The notes below the pieces were generated by a model. It worked only from the letters and a program-made list of their open reading frames with translations. It was not told the origin of the DNA and searched no databases. Of a stretch of 6,829 nucleotides of DNA, positions 1-5,978 are shown piece after piece; the stretch's first letter is position 1, and every line of letters starts with the position of its first letter. The position numbers were made by a program, and so were the translations under genes. Where the stretch lies: assembly GCA_903840235.1 (NCBI GenBank), contig CAIMFE010000176.1, positions 1 to 6,829 on the forward strand, in the 5' to 3' direction. Origin of the DNA: an uncultured Opitutia bacterium (GTDB taxonomy: Bacteria > Verrucomicrobiota > Verrucomicrobiia > Opitutales > UBA953).

Positions 1-1
1 G

Positions 2-385
2 GCAAAGAGCGCTGCCGATAAAGCAACTGCCGACACTGTTGCCATCTCAACAAACGTTTCTGAAATGAGCGGTCAATTGTCCGCCAAAGCAAACACCTCC
101 GACGTTACAGCTTTAAGCGGCGATCTCGCCCAATTTAAGGCCGACACCAAAACCAGTTTCGACACTCTCCAAGCTTCTGTCGACAAAATCGGTGCTGCCA
201 AAGCTAAAGCTACTACCACCAGTGGTAAAGCTGTAGCGGGCAACGGCGAGTACATCATCGCTAAAGGTGACCTCCTCGGTACAATCGCAAAGAAATTAGG
301 AACCTCTGTTAAAGCTCTTCAAGATTTGAATCCTGGAATTAATCCAAACAACTTGAAGGTCGGTTCAAAAATCAAGACCAAGTAA
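2..385 (+). CDS. LysM-domain coiled-coil protein, C-terminal part (5' end outside window)
   Basis: The reading frame is open to the left edge, so the first ATG at 65 is probably internal and 127 C-terminal residues are visible. The first ~75 are Ala/Thr/Ser/Lys-rich with hydrophobic residues at 3-4 spacing (VAISTNVSEM, LSGDLAQFKA, SFDTLQASVDKI), as in an extended coiled coil. An Ala/Lys/Thr/Gly linker follows. The end is one LysM domain at 251-379 (YIIAKGDLLGTIAKKLG, then ALQDLNPGI and LKVGSKI), matching the family pattern YxVxxGDxLxxIAxxxG...LxxLNPxI...LxxGxxL. LysM binds glycan chains of N-acetylglucosamine, mostly peptidoglycan, so a cell-envelope role is inferred; any signal peptide would lie upstream of the window. 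The usual DTLWSIA is DLLGTIA here, a mild divergence. It ends 6 bases before the NUDIX gene. The LysM call is solid; the specific role is unknown. Confidence 0.85.
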   Translation, partial: AKSAADKATADTVAISTNVSEMSGQLSAKANTSDVTALSGDLAQFKADTKTSFDTLQASVDKIGAAKAKATTTSGKAVAGNGEYIIAKGDLLGTIAKKLGTSVKALQDLNPGINPNNLKVGSKIKTK

Positions 386-391
386 TTAACG

Positions 392-949
392 ATGTCGGTG
401 CCCGCCCGCTGGCTCGTCCGGCACGAAGCACTACACGTTGACTGCAAAGTCTTCCAGGTTTTTAAAGAACGCTGTCATCACCCTCTCGATAACCGGGAGG
501 GTGATTTCTTTGTTATCCATTCTCACGATTGGGTTTTAGGTTTACCGATTAACACCGACGGAAAAATTGTGATGGTGAAACAATATCGTTTCGGCCTGCG
601 GGATCTGTCGATCGAACCCCCTGGCGGACTCCTCGAACCCAGCGAAGACCCGCTGATTGCGGCAACACGAGAAGTTGAGGAAGAGACTGGTTTTAAAGGC
701 GGAAAGGCTTCCTTGCTCGGCTCATGCTCACCCAATCCGGCCATCCAGAAAAACCAGTGTCACTTTGTTTTAATTGAAGGCGTAAAAATCGAGTCCGCCC
801 AAAATCTCGACGAACATGAAGAGATTGAAGTTTTACTGCTCAATCCAACCGAAGCCCTTCACTTAGCAAAAAATAATCCGCGTGTACACTCGCTCGCTCT
901 TCTCGCACTCTACCACCTGCGCGACGCTCGCCCCCATTTATTTTCATGA
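392..949 (+). CDS. NUDIX hydrolase, probable ADP-ribose pyrophosphatase
   Basis: This 185-residue protein carries a perfect Nudix box GX5EX7REUXEEXGU at residues 79-101 (G79, E85, R93-E94, E97-E98, G100), whose glutamates bind the catalytic metal. Upstream, VKQYRFG (62-68) and IEPPGG (74-79) match the ADP-ribose pyrophosphatase type, as does SPNP with Pro116 about 15 residues after the box. The family hydrolyses ADP-ribose to AMP and ribose 5-phosphate in the cytoplasm; other nucleoside diphosphate sugars are possible. Length is normal. ATG 392 is the first start after the in-frame TAA at 383-385, which is also the LysM stop, and has no Shine-Dalgarno sequence. The stop overlaps the next start (ATGA, 946-949), which suggests translational coupling to the kinase. 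A strong hairpin lies in codons 29-38. Family assignment is firm; substrate is moderately sure. Confidence 0.92.
   Translation: MSVPARWLVRHEALHVDCKVFQVFKERCHHPLDNREGDFFVIHSHDWVLGLPINTDGKIVMVKQYRFGLRDLSIEPPGGLLEPSEDPLIAATREVEEETGFKGGKASLLGSCSPNPAIQKNQCHFVLIEGVKIESAQNLDEHEEIEVLLLNPTEALHLAKNNPRVHSLALLALYHLRDARPHLFS
477..514 (+). terminator. Hairpin plus T-rich tract inside the NUDIX gene; possible attenuator
   Basis: Bases 477-488 (atcaccctctcg) pair with 494-505 (cgggagggtgat) to give a 12-bp stem with one G-U pair around a 5-base loop (ataac). The following bases (506-514) are mostly T with one C and one G. The shape is that of a rho-independent terminator on the plus strand. It sits about 30 codons inside a coding sequence whose N-terminal residues fit the family, so it cannot simply be the end of the LysM gene. 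Active translation would normally melt it. It may reduce untranslated read-through from the LysM gene, or be a chance product of the codons for HHPLDNREGDFF. No function is shown. Confidence 0.35.
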
Positions 950-1893
950 CCACTCCTCGCAGAATTAAAATCAAAAACAGACCTACCCCCGACAACGTTC
1001 TCGTCGTTGGGTCAGTCGCTTACGATAGCATCACCACACCACACTCCTTTGGAGAAAAAATATTAGGGGGAAGTGCATCCTATGCCTGCCTTGCCGCCAG
1101 CTACTTCACCACGCCCCATATTGTAGGTGTCGTCGGACACGACTTCCGTGAGCGCGATCGAAAAAAACTAGCGAAGCGCGGGATAGATTTATCTGGATTG
1201 CGCACCGATGAAACCGGAAGAACTTTTTTTTGGAGAGGTCGCTATCACGAAAACTTTAATCGCCGAGATACCGAAGACTTACAGTTAAATGTTTTTGAAC
1301 GTTTTAATCCTCAACTCACCGAAGAACAAAAATTAACTCCTTACGTCATGCTCGGGAATATTCGTCCCGATTTACAATTGGCGGTCTTGGATCAACTGGA
1401 GTCTCCTAAATTTGTTTTAGCAGATACGATTGATATTTGGATCGAAACCAAACGTGAACTTTTATCCCAAGTCATGCGCCGGGCAGACTTAGTGGTCATT
1501 AATGATACCGAGTCGGCCAAACTGACTGGCGAAACGAATGTCATTTTAGCGGGACGTCACCTCCGTACCCATAGCTGCCGGACGGTGATTATCAAAAAAG
1601 GTGAGCACGGGGCGGTCCTCTTCCATGAAGACGGCCTGTTTACCCTCCCCGCCTACCCCGTTACCGAGTTAAGAGACCCTACCGGGGCCGGAGATAGCTT
1701 TGCGGGGGCGCTTCTAGGATACATTGCCGCCACAGGCATGTCCGACTTCGCCACCCTTAAACAAGGAATGATTTACGCCACCGCCGTCGCCAGCCTCACG
1801 GTGGAAGATTTCTCGACTGACCGATTAGCCAAAGCTGGCTGTGCCGAGATTAAAGCCCGTCGTAAAGAAATCCTTAAGATGACCAAGTCTTAA
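946..1893 (+). CDS. PfkB/ribokinase-family carbohydrate kinase
   Basis: This full-length 315-residue member of the ribokinase (PfkB) superfamily has the N-terminal strand VLVVGSVAYDSI (18-29), the glycine pair before the substrate lid region (GGSASYACLAA, 41-51), NDTESAKLTGE (186-196), the nucleotide-site strand VIIKKGEHGAVLF (214-226) and the second PfkB signature DPTGAGDSFAGA (244-255). Asp250 is the expected catalytic base, and GAG forms the anion hole. It should transfer the ATP gamma-phosphate to a hydroxyl of a sugar or nucleoside. The substrate cannot be read from sequence: ribose, fructose, adenosine and related compounds remain possible. The start overlaps the NUDIX stop by 4 bases, so the two are probably co-translated; a ribose or nucleoside salvage link is inference. 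The stop TAA (1891-1893) overlaps the stop of the convergent gene. No Shine-Dalgarno is seen; the overlap supports this ATG. Confidence 0.9.
   Translation: MTTPRRIKIKNRPTPDNVLVVGSVAYDSITTPHSFGEKILGGSASYACLAASYFTTPHIVGVVGHDFRERDRKKLAKRGIDLSGLRTDETGRTFFWRGRYHENFNRRDTEDLQLNVFERFNPQLTEEQKLTPYVMLGNIRPDLQLAVLDQLESPKFVLADTIDIWIETKRELLSQVMRRADLVVINDTESAKLTGETNVILAGRHLRTHSCRTVIIKKGEHGAVLFHEDGLFTLPAYPVTELRDPTGAGDSFAGALLGYIAATGMSDFATLKQGMIYATAVASLTVEDFSTDRLAKAGCAEIKARRKEILKMTKS
1890..1893. other. Palindromic TTAA shared by two convergent stop codons
   Basis: The kinase gene stops with TAA at 1891-1893 on the plus strand, and the small membrane-protein gene stops with TAA at 1892-1890 on the minus strand. 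The four bases TTAA serve both, so the convergent genes have no space between them and a separate terminator cannot fit between the two coding sequences. A short dyad nearby (cgcc/ggcg, 1900-1911) lacks a T tract and lies within the minus-strand coding sequence. Confidence 0.9.
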
Positions 1894-2087
1894 CGTCGAC
1901 GCCCTAAGGCGCGCCAAAGAAAGAAAAGGAGTGCGAGGGTAAATAGTAGATCTCCGACGACCAAAGGCCAAAGCATGGGACGTTCGGATTTAATTACCAC
2001 CACACAAGCCCCGAGCATAAAGAAAATGATGGCGACTATCCAAGGCACTAAACGTCTAAGTTTCTCTTTAGATTCCTCTTCGTTCAT
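1890..2087 (-). CDS. Small two-helix membrane protein, function unknown
   Basis: I do not recognise this 65-residue protein. It begins with a charged segment (MNEEESKEKLRR), followed by a first hydrophobic span at about residues 13-32 (LVPWIVAIIFFMLGACVVVI), a short loop KSERP, a second span at about 39-59 (LWPLVVGDLLFTLALLFFLW) and a basic tail ending in RRR. By the positive-inside rule a helical hairpin with both ends in the cytoplasm is likely. Its ATG overlaps the coaX stop (ATGA on the minus strand, 2087-2084), which argues that it is a real, translationally coupled last gene of the operon rather than a chance frame. The stop shares TTAA with the kinase stop. No Shine-Dalgarno is seen. 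It may be a lineage-specific conserved hypothetical protein; nothing ties it to pantothenate metabolism except position. Confidence 0.75.
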   Translation of the reverse strand: MNEEESKEKLRRLVPWIVAIIFFMLGACVVVIKSERPMLWPLVVGDLLFTLALLFFLWRALGRRR

Positions 2088-2836
2088 AGGGTGGTGCGAT
2101 GATAAAATTCAGCGAGGCCGATGAGCGTGAGGTGGGGTTCGTGTTGTACACGACTCTGCCAACTTTTGGGTAAATAAATAGCGGCACCCCCCGTGACGAT
2201 TACCTTTGGCTCGGGAGAGCCTGACTTAGTCATTTCTAAAACTACGCCATCCAACAACGCACCAATCATGCCAGCAAAACCAAGTGCGCAGCCCGACCTC
2301 ATCGCTTCCACCGTAGTCTTCCCAATCGTCGGTCCACCTAAAAGATTTTGGGCATCGAGCTGTGGTAAAAGTGCCGTACGTTCGTGAAGATATTTAGTCA
2401 TCACTCCCAGGCCTGGAGCAATGATTCCACCGGCGTAACCTTTTGTATTTAAAATATCAACAGTGGTCGCCGTACCCATTCCAATAATGACCGCGGGTGC
2501 ACCACAAATAACCTGTGCGCCGATACAATCCGCTAAGCGATCCTGACCAACCTCTGCGGGATTAGGATAATCAAAACCTAAACCAACAAGATTATCGAAC
2601 TGGAGTTGCACGAAAGGGCGTCCGGTGTTTTTTAAAAAATCTTTTAATTTATTGGATACCAGTGGCACCACACTCGCCAAGGCGATGGCCTGCGGCTGAT
2701 GTTCGGAAATTAATTTTTCTATATCGCTAGGAGTTAGCTGAGGAGTCAAAAACTCGCCATGCTTCAGCACCGTGCGCTGATTAACCAAGCCCCAATGGGT
2801 GTGGGTATTTCCGATATCGAGACAAAGTGTAGCCAC
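2084..2836 (-). CDS. coaX: Type III pantothenate kinase
   Basis: CoaX phosphorylates pantothenate with ATP, the first committed step of coenzyme A synthesis, in the cytoplasm. Of 250 residues, the ASKHA-fold phosphate-1 motif is DIGNT (7-11), followed by NPAEVGQDRLAD (92-103) with the expected catalytic Asp99, the phosphate-2 motif GMGTATTVD (119-127), GGIIAPGLGVM (136-146), TVEAMRSGCALGF (175-187) and VTGGAA (214-219). These are typical of type III, which is feedback-insensitive to CoA and uses a monovalent cation in characterised members. The start is GTG at 2836: no in-frame ATG lies in the 47-base gap to birA, and the family begins a few residues before DIGNT, so GTG fits well. The AT-rich gap shows no Shine-Dalgarno and no convincing promoter. 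It follows birA and overlaps the small membrane-protein gene by 4 bases. Confidence is high. Confidence 0.95.
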   Translation of the reverse strand: MATLCLDIGNTHTHWGLVNQRTVLKHGEFLTPQLTPSDIEKLISEHQPQAIALASVVPLVSNKLKDFLKNTGRPFVQLQFDNLVGLGFDYPNPAEVGQDRLADCIGAQVICGAPAVIIGMGTATTVDILNTKGYAGGIIAPGLGVMTKYLHERTALLPQLDAQNLLGGPTIGKTTVEAMRSGCALGFAGMIGALLDGVVLEMTKSGSPEPKVIVTGGAAIYLPKSWQSRVQHEPHLTLIGLAEFYHRTTL

Positions 2837-2883
2837 AAATAAAGTTTGGGTTAATTTATTTTTAAGCGCAAGTGTGGTTCGCG

Positions 2884-3867
2884 TTAGGAGCGTAAAGTCA
2901 CCTCACCTGATGATATTAAGACGATTTTGCCATCGCTGGTTTTAATTCTCAATGAGCCAACCTCATCAATACCTTCAACCATTCCGGTGACCGGCTCACC
3001 GCGCAATTGTATGGTGACGACTTTGCCCGTCAAAATATCGTAGCGCGCCCAATATTCTTTGAATAAATGAGCCCAGCGGTCTTCCTTAAATTCTTCCCAG
3101 CTGGTAAAAACATTTTTGACGATTCCTGCCGTTAAAGCATTAACATCTAAATGCTGACCCGATGCTTGAGCGAGTGAACTAGCTATCGATTTTAAGTCGG
3201 CTGGAAAATCCTGTTGCGGTGATATATTTAATCCTAAACCAAAAATAAGATCGCGGACCGTATCAGCATCTAAACGTGCTTCAGTTAAAATACCGGCGAT
3301 TTTTTTCCCGTCGGGCGACAAAATATCGTTAGGCCATTTTAAACCTAATTTTATTCCTAAAGTGTCTTCGATATATCGACAGATAGCCAAACCCATCCAA
3401 AGCGTGAATGGCTTGAGCCGTTCAGGTAAAATAAACGGACGCAGAGCTAATGATAAATAAATATTTCCCTTATCTGTGCTGTGCCATTTTCTCCCAAGAC
3501 GACCCCGACCCGCCGTTTGCGATTGTGCTAAAACAATAAACGGGGCTTCTCTCCCGTTGGCTAACTGACGTTCGGCTTCGGAGTTGGTACTGTCAACCGA
3601 CTCAAGATATTCGATGGGTAAAGAAACTTTTAATCGACGACTATGGGCGTCAAGAAGTGTGGGGTGTAAAACCTGTGGAACTTCTTTTAAAATATATCCT
3701 TTGCGAGGTGAGGCCGTGAAAATAAATCCCGCAGCGCGCAATTTTTCTAAGCGACCCCAAATCGCGACACGCGAAACACCTAAGTCCTTGGCCAAACGAT
3801 CGCCACTGACGGGCTGACCATCAGCCTCAAGAAACGCACAAATAATACTACTGTCTAGGGCCGACAT
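2884..3867 (-). CDS. birA: Biotin-[acetyl-CoA-carboxylase] ligase / probable biotin repressor BirA
   Basis: This enzyme makes biotinyl-AMP and transfers biotin to a lysine on the biotin carboxyl carrier protein of acetyl-CoA carboxylase and similar enzymes. The 327 residues form the full bifunctional layout: an N-terminal winged helix-turn-helix (about 5-60; VSGDRLAKDLGVSRVAIWGR then GYIL), a catalytic domain with ESVDSTNSEA (89-98), the biotinyl-AMP loop GRGRLGRKW (120-128), KWPNDI (177-182) and GKKIAGIL (187-194, with the biotin-site lysine), and a C-terminal SH3-like domain (about 278-327) ending GEVTLRS, close to the E. coli end. The DNA-binding domain implies it can also repress biotin genes, but no biotin operon or clear operator lies in the window. 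The start is one base after the nadC stop, without a visible Shine-Dalgarno, so coupling to nadC is likely. Confidence 0.95.
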   Translation of the reverse strand: MSALDSSIICAFLEADGQPVSGDRLAKDLGVSRVAIWGRLEKLRAAGFIFTASPRKGYILKEVPQVLHPTLLDAHSRRLKVSLPIEYLESVDSTNSEAERQLANGREAPFIVLAQSQTAGRGRLGRKWHSTDKGNIYLSLALRPFILPERLKPFTLWMGLAICRYIEDTLGIKLGLKWPNDILSPDGKKIAGILTEARLDADTVRDLIFGLGLNISPQQDFPADLKSIASSLAQASGQHLDVNALTAGIVKNVFTSWEEFKEDRWAHLFKEYWARYDILTGKVVTIQLRGEPVTGMVEGIDEVGSLRIKTSDGKIVLISSGEVTLRS

Positions 3868-3868
3868 A

Positions 3869-4795
3869 TTAAAGCCAATCTAGACCGATATCGGCCCAGA
3901 CTGCAGAATGGGTTAAAGCACCAACAGAAATAAAATCAGGAGCGAGAGCGGCTATACTCGGAAGTGTATCTAACGTAACGCCGCCACTCACTTCAGTCCA
4001 TGCACGACCACGCACCTGTGGTAAAGCCTCGGCCAACTGAGGCATTGAAAAATTATCTAATAAAATAATGTCCGCGCCCGCCTCTAAAACGGGTTCGATT
4101 TGTTCAATGGCATCTACTTCAACTTCAACCAGCAAATCGGGACGCGTCTCACGAGCCCGAGTAACACATTCCTTTAATCGCTCCGCCTTCGTCGCACCAC
4201 CAGCAGCCAAGTGATTATCTTTAATCATCACGCGATCGTATAAACCCAAGCGATGGTTATAACCGCCACCCTGTCCGACTGCATATTTTTCTAAAACCCT
4301 AAAGCCTGGTGTGGTTTTTCGTGTATCTAGGATTTTTGTCGAAGAGGAACCAAGCGCCGCGCAGTAAATTCTGGTGAGACTCGCCACTCCGGTAAGTTTT
4401 TGGAGAAAGTTCAGAATAATTCTTTCGGCCATTAATAAGTTTTGAATAGGCCCTTCAATTTTAGCAATGACTGCACCCTTAGAAACTGTATCGCCGTCTT
4501 GATAATTTAAATGAACACGCCACCCCGAACCGTATTCATCCAGGATAGTCGGAATAAAACCAAGACCCGCGAGAGTCATGTCCTGTCTAGCAACAAGAGC
4601 CGCTTGAGCGCGGTCCGTTCTTGAAAATAAAGCCGAGGTTGGATCGCCCGGATGGGAAACTTTTTCAACTAATCCTAAACCATTAATGTCTTCTTCGCGC
4701 GCTTCTTGAGCGAGTTTCTTGAGCCAAAGTTTATCAATTTCGGCCCAAGCTAAACGACGAATAAGTCGCTGGGTTTGGCCTGAGTGACGTGGCAT
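3869..4795 (-). CDS. nadC: Nicotinate-nucleotide pyrophosphorylase (carboxylating), quinolinate phosphoribosyltransferase
   Basis: NadC converts quinolinate and PRPP to nicotinate mononucleotide, CO2 and pyrophosphate, the branch-entry step of de novo NAD synthesis in the cytoplasm. Key motifs are AERIILNFLQKLTG (123-136), ILDTRKTTPGFRVLEKYAV (155-173), GGGYNHRLGLYD (176-187), MIKDNH (190-195), EVEVD (224-228), ILLDN (244-248), EVSGG (268-272) and ISVGALTHS (289-297). These supply the basic residues and acidic pair of the active site. At 308 residues it is slightly longer than the usual ~280, owing to a basic N-terminal extension (MPRHSGQTQRLIRR) and about ten extra residues between EEDI (34-37) and GDPTS (50-54), where most members have a compact EDIGxGDxT. 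nadA and nadB are not in the window. It lies 38 bases after dnaJ and one base before birA. ATG 4795 has no Shine-Dalgarno. Confidence 0.95.
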   Translation of the reverse strand: MPRHSGQTQRLIRRLAWAEIDKLWLKKLAQEAREEDINGLGLVEKVSHPGDPTSALFSRTDRAQAALVARQDMTLAGLGFIPTILDEYGSGWRVHLNYQDGDTVSKGAVIAKIEGPIQNLLMAERIILNFLQKLTGVASLTRIYCAALGSSSTKILDTRKTTPGFRVLEKYAVGQGGGYNHRLGLYDRVMIKDNHLAAGGATKAERLKECVTRARETRPDLLVEVEVDAIEQIEPVLEAGADIILLDNFSMPQLAEALPQVRGRAWTEVSGGVTLDTLPSIAALAPDFISVGALTHSAVWADIGLDWL

Positions 4796-4833
4796 TAAAA
4801 AAGATTAGCTATGCAGTATAAACCTGCAAGGGG
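4796..4833 (-). promoter_or_regulatory. Possible internal promoter with dyad between dnaJ and nadC
   Basis: Read on the minus strand, this 38-base gap holds TATACT (plus-strand 4820-4815), a 5/6 match to the bacterial -10 box. The best -35-like sequence is TTGGCT, 15 bases upstream at the end of dnaJ, which is weak and short-spaced. The -10 element lies inside a small inverted repeat, TGCAG-N7-CTGCA (plus-strand 4828-4812), which could be an operator or a weak hairpin; a T6 run follows 9 bases later, just before the nadC start. It is the natural place for a promoter giving nadC-birA-coaX expression independent of the chaperone genes. The match is modest and may be chance. Confidence 0.25.
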
Positions 4834-5970
4834 TTAGCCAAAAAACTTTTTGAATTTCAGTTTCCAGGAATCTGAAACCGGCGTTTCCACATCCCCACAA
4901 GCATCAGAATACGCTTTTAATGCCGCACGTTGTGCGTCGGTCATCTTTTTGGGGACATCAATATCAACGCGTACCAATAAGTCGCCGGCACCACTGCCGC
5001 GTAAATTCGGCATACCCTCGCCCTTTAAGCGGAAGGTCGTTCCACCCTGAGTACCTGCGGGTATTTTTAAGATAGTTTTACCTTTTAGTTTAGGGACATC
5101 GATAGATCCGCCTAATGCCGCGATCGAGAACTTAACAGGAACCGCGCAGGCTAAATCATCTCCATCGCGTTCAAATAATTCATGATCTAGAACGGTGATT
5201 ACGATATAAAGATCTCCAGCGTCATTACCTCTGCGGCCTGCCGAACCATTGGCTGATGAACGCAAACGCGTGCCGGTATCAACACCTGGTGGAATTTTAA
5301 TATCAACCGAAGCATCGCCGACGACGCGACCTTCGCCTGCGCAGGCGCGACAAGGCTTGTCGATTTTTTCGCCTTCGCCACCACAACTCGGACAAACTTG
5401 GCGCATCGCGAAGAGACCGTTGGAACGAACGACATGGCCTTGGCCGCCGCAGGTGCTACATCTGCTTTTCTTTGAACCAGCTTCCGCGCCCGATCCGGAA
5501 CACTTATCGCAACTAACGTGCTTTCGGTAATTAATTTTTTTGCTAACTCCCGTCGCGGCTTCTTCGAGGGTTAGTTTAATATCAAAGCGTAAATCTTCTC
5601 CGCCGGTTTCTTGGCCCTGATTTCCGCCGCCAAACATATCACCGAAAGGATTTCCGCCGCCGAACATTTGATTAAAGATGTCCATCGGATCTGCTCCACC
5701 TCTAAAACCACCACGCTGGCCACCTGGGCCGCCTGGGCCACCTTGTTCAAAAGCAGACTCACCATGCGTATCGTAAAGTTTTCTTTTCTGTTCGTCGGAT
5801 AAAACTTCGTAGGCTCGAGAAATCTTTTTGAAGTTCTCTTCGGCAGTTTTATTTCCAGGATTACGATCAGGGTGAAACTCCATCGCCTTTTTGCGATAAG
5901 CTTTTTTTATTTCATCGGCGCTCGCCCCTTTTGCTACACCTAAAAGTGTATAATAATCTTCTTCCTTCAT
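4834..5970 (-). CDS. dnaJ: Chaperone protein DnaJ (Hsp40, type I)
   Basis: DnaJ delivers unfolded clients to DnaK and stimulates its ATPase. The 378 residues show every part of a type I protein: a J domain (about 5-70) with HPD at 33-35, a Gly/Phe-rich linker (about 76-120, including GGPGGPGG and repeated MFGGGN), four zinc-binding CxxCxGxG repeats (CDKCSGSG 154-161, CSTCGGQG 171-178, CPSCGGEG 193-200, CRACAGEG 207-214) and the C-terminal substrate-binding and dimerisation domains (VDIKIPPGV, DLYIVITVLDHELFERDGDD, LKGEGMPNLRGSGAGDLLV). All cysteine pairs and HPD are intact, so it should be functional. The start is 8 bases after the grpE stop and lacks a Shine-Dalgarno. dnaK is not in the window. 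Heat-shock control is usual for this gene, but no CIRCE-type operator is seen. Confidence 0.97.
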   Translation of the reverse strand: MKEEDYYTLLGVAKGASADEIKKAYRKKAMEFHPDRNPGNKTAEENFKKISRAYEVLSDEQKRKLYDTHGESAFEQGGPGGPGGQRGGFRGGADPMDIFNQMFGGGNPFGDMFGGGNQGQETGGEDLRFDIKLTLEEAATGVSKKINYRKHVSCDKCSGSGAEAGSKKSRCSTCGGQGHVVRSNGLFAMRQVCPSCGGEGEKIDKPCRACAGEGRVVGDASVDIKIPPGVDTGTRLRSSANGSAGRRGNDAGDLYIVITVLDHELFERDGDDLACAVPVKFSIAALGGSIDVPKLKGKTILKIPAGTQGGTTFRLKGEGMPNLRGSGAGDLLVRVDIDVPKKMTDAQRAALKAYSDACGDVETPVSDSWKLKFKKFFG

Positions 5971-5978
5971 ATTTCGTT

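Noticed and set aside
73..258. Minus-strand open frame of 61 codons opposite the LysM gene
   Set aside because: It lies wholly antisense to a coding frame with a clear domain, has no neighbour coupling and reads as low-complexity Ala/Leu/Val, so it is a shadow frame.
1900..1911. Small dyad cgcc-ctaa-ggcg near the convergent stops as a bidirectional terminator
   Set aside because: The stem is only 4 bp, has no T tract on the plus side and lies within the coding sequence of the small membrane protein.
2629..2640. AT palindrome TTTTTTAAAAAA inside coaX
   Set aside because: It encodes ordinary residues (LKDFLKN region), has no G/C stem, and short A/T runs are expected in this base composition.
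2837..2883. 47-base birA-coaX gap as a promoter or riboswitch
   Set aside because: It is too short for a riboswitch, has no stable dyad, and the best TTGCGC box has no good -10 at normal spacing.
5199..5435. Minus-strand frame of 78 codons within dnaJ and plus-strand frames opposite dnaJ (5249-5530, 5611-5802, 4850-5050)
   Set aside because: All overlap the intact dnaJ coding sequence, whose zinc-finger and J-domain motifs fix the true frame; none resembles a known family.
5690..5755. Repetitive Gly/Pro-coding stretch that could look like a tandem repeat
   Set aside because: It encodes the normal Gly/Phe-rich linker of DnaJ, which is low-complexity in all type I members.
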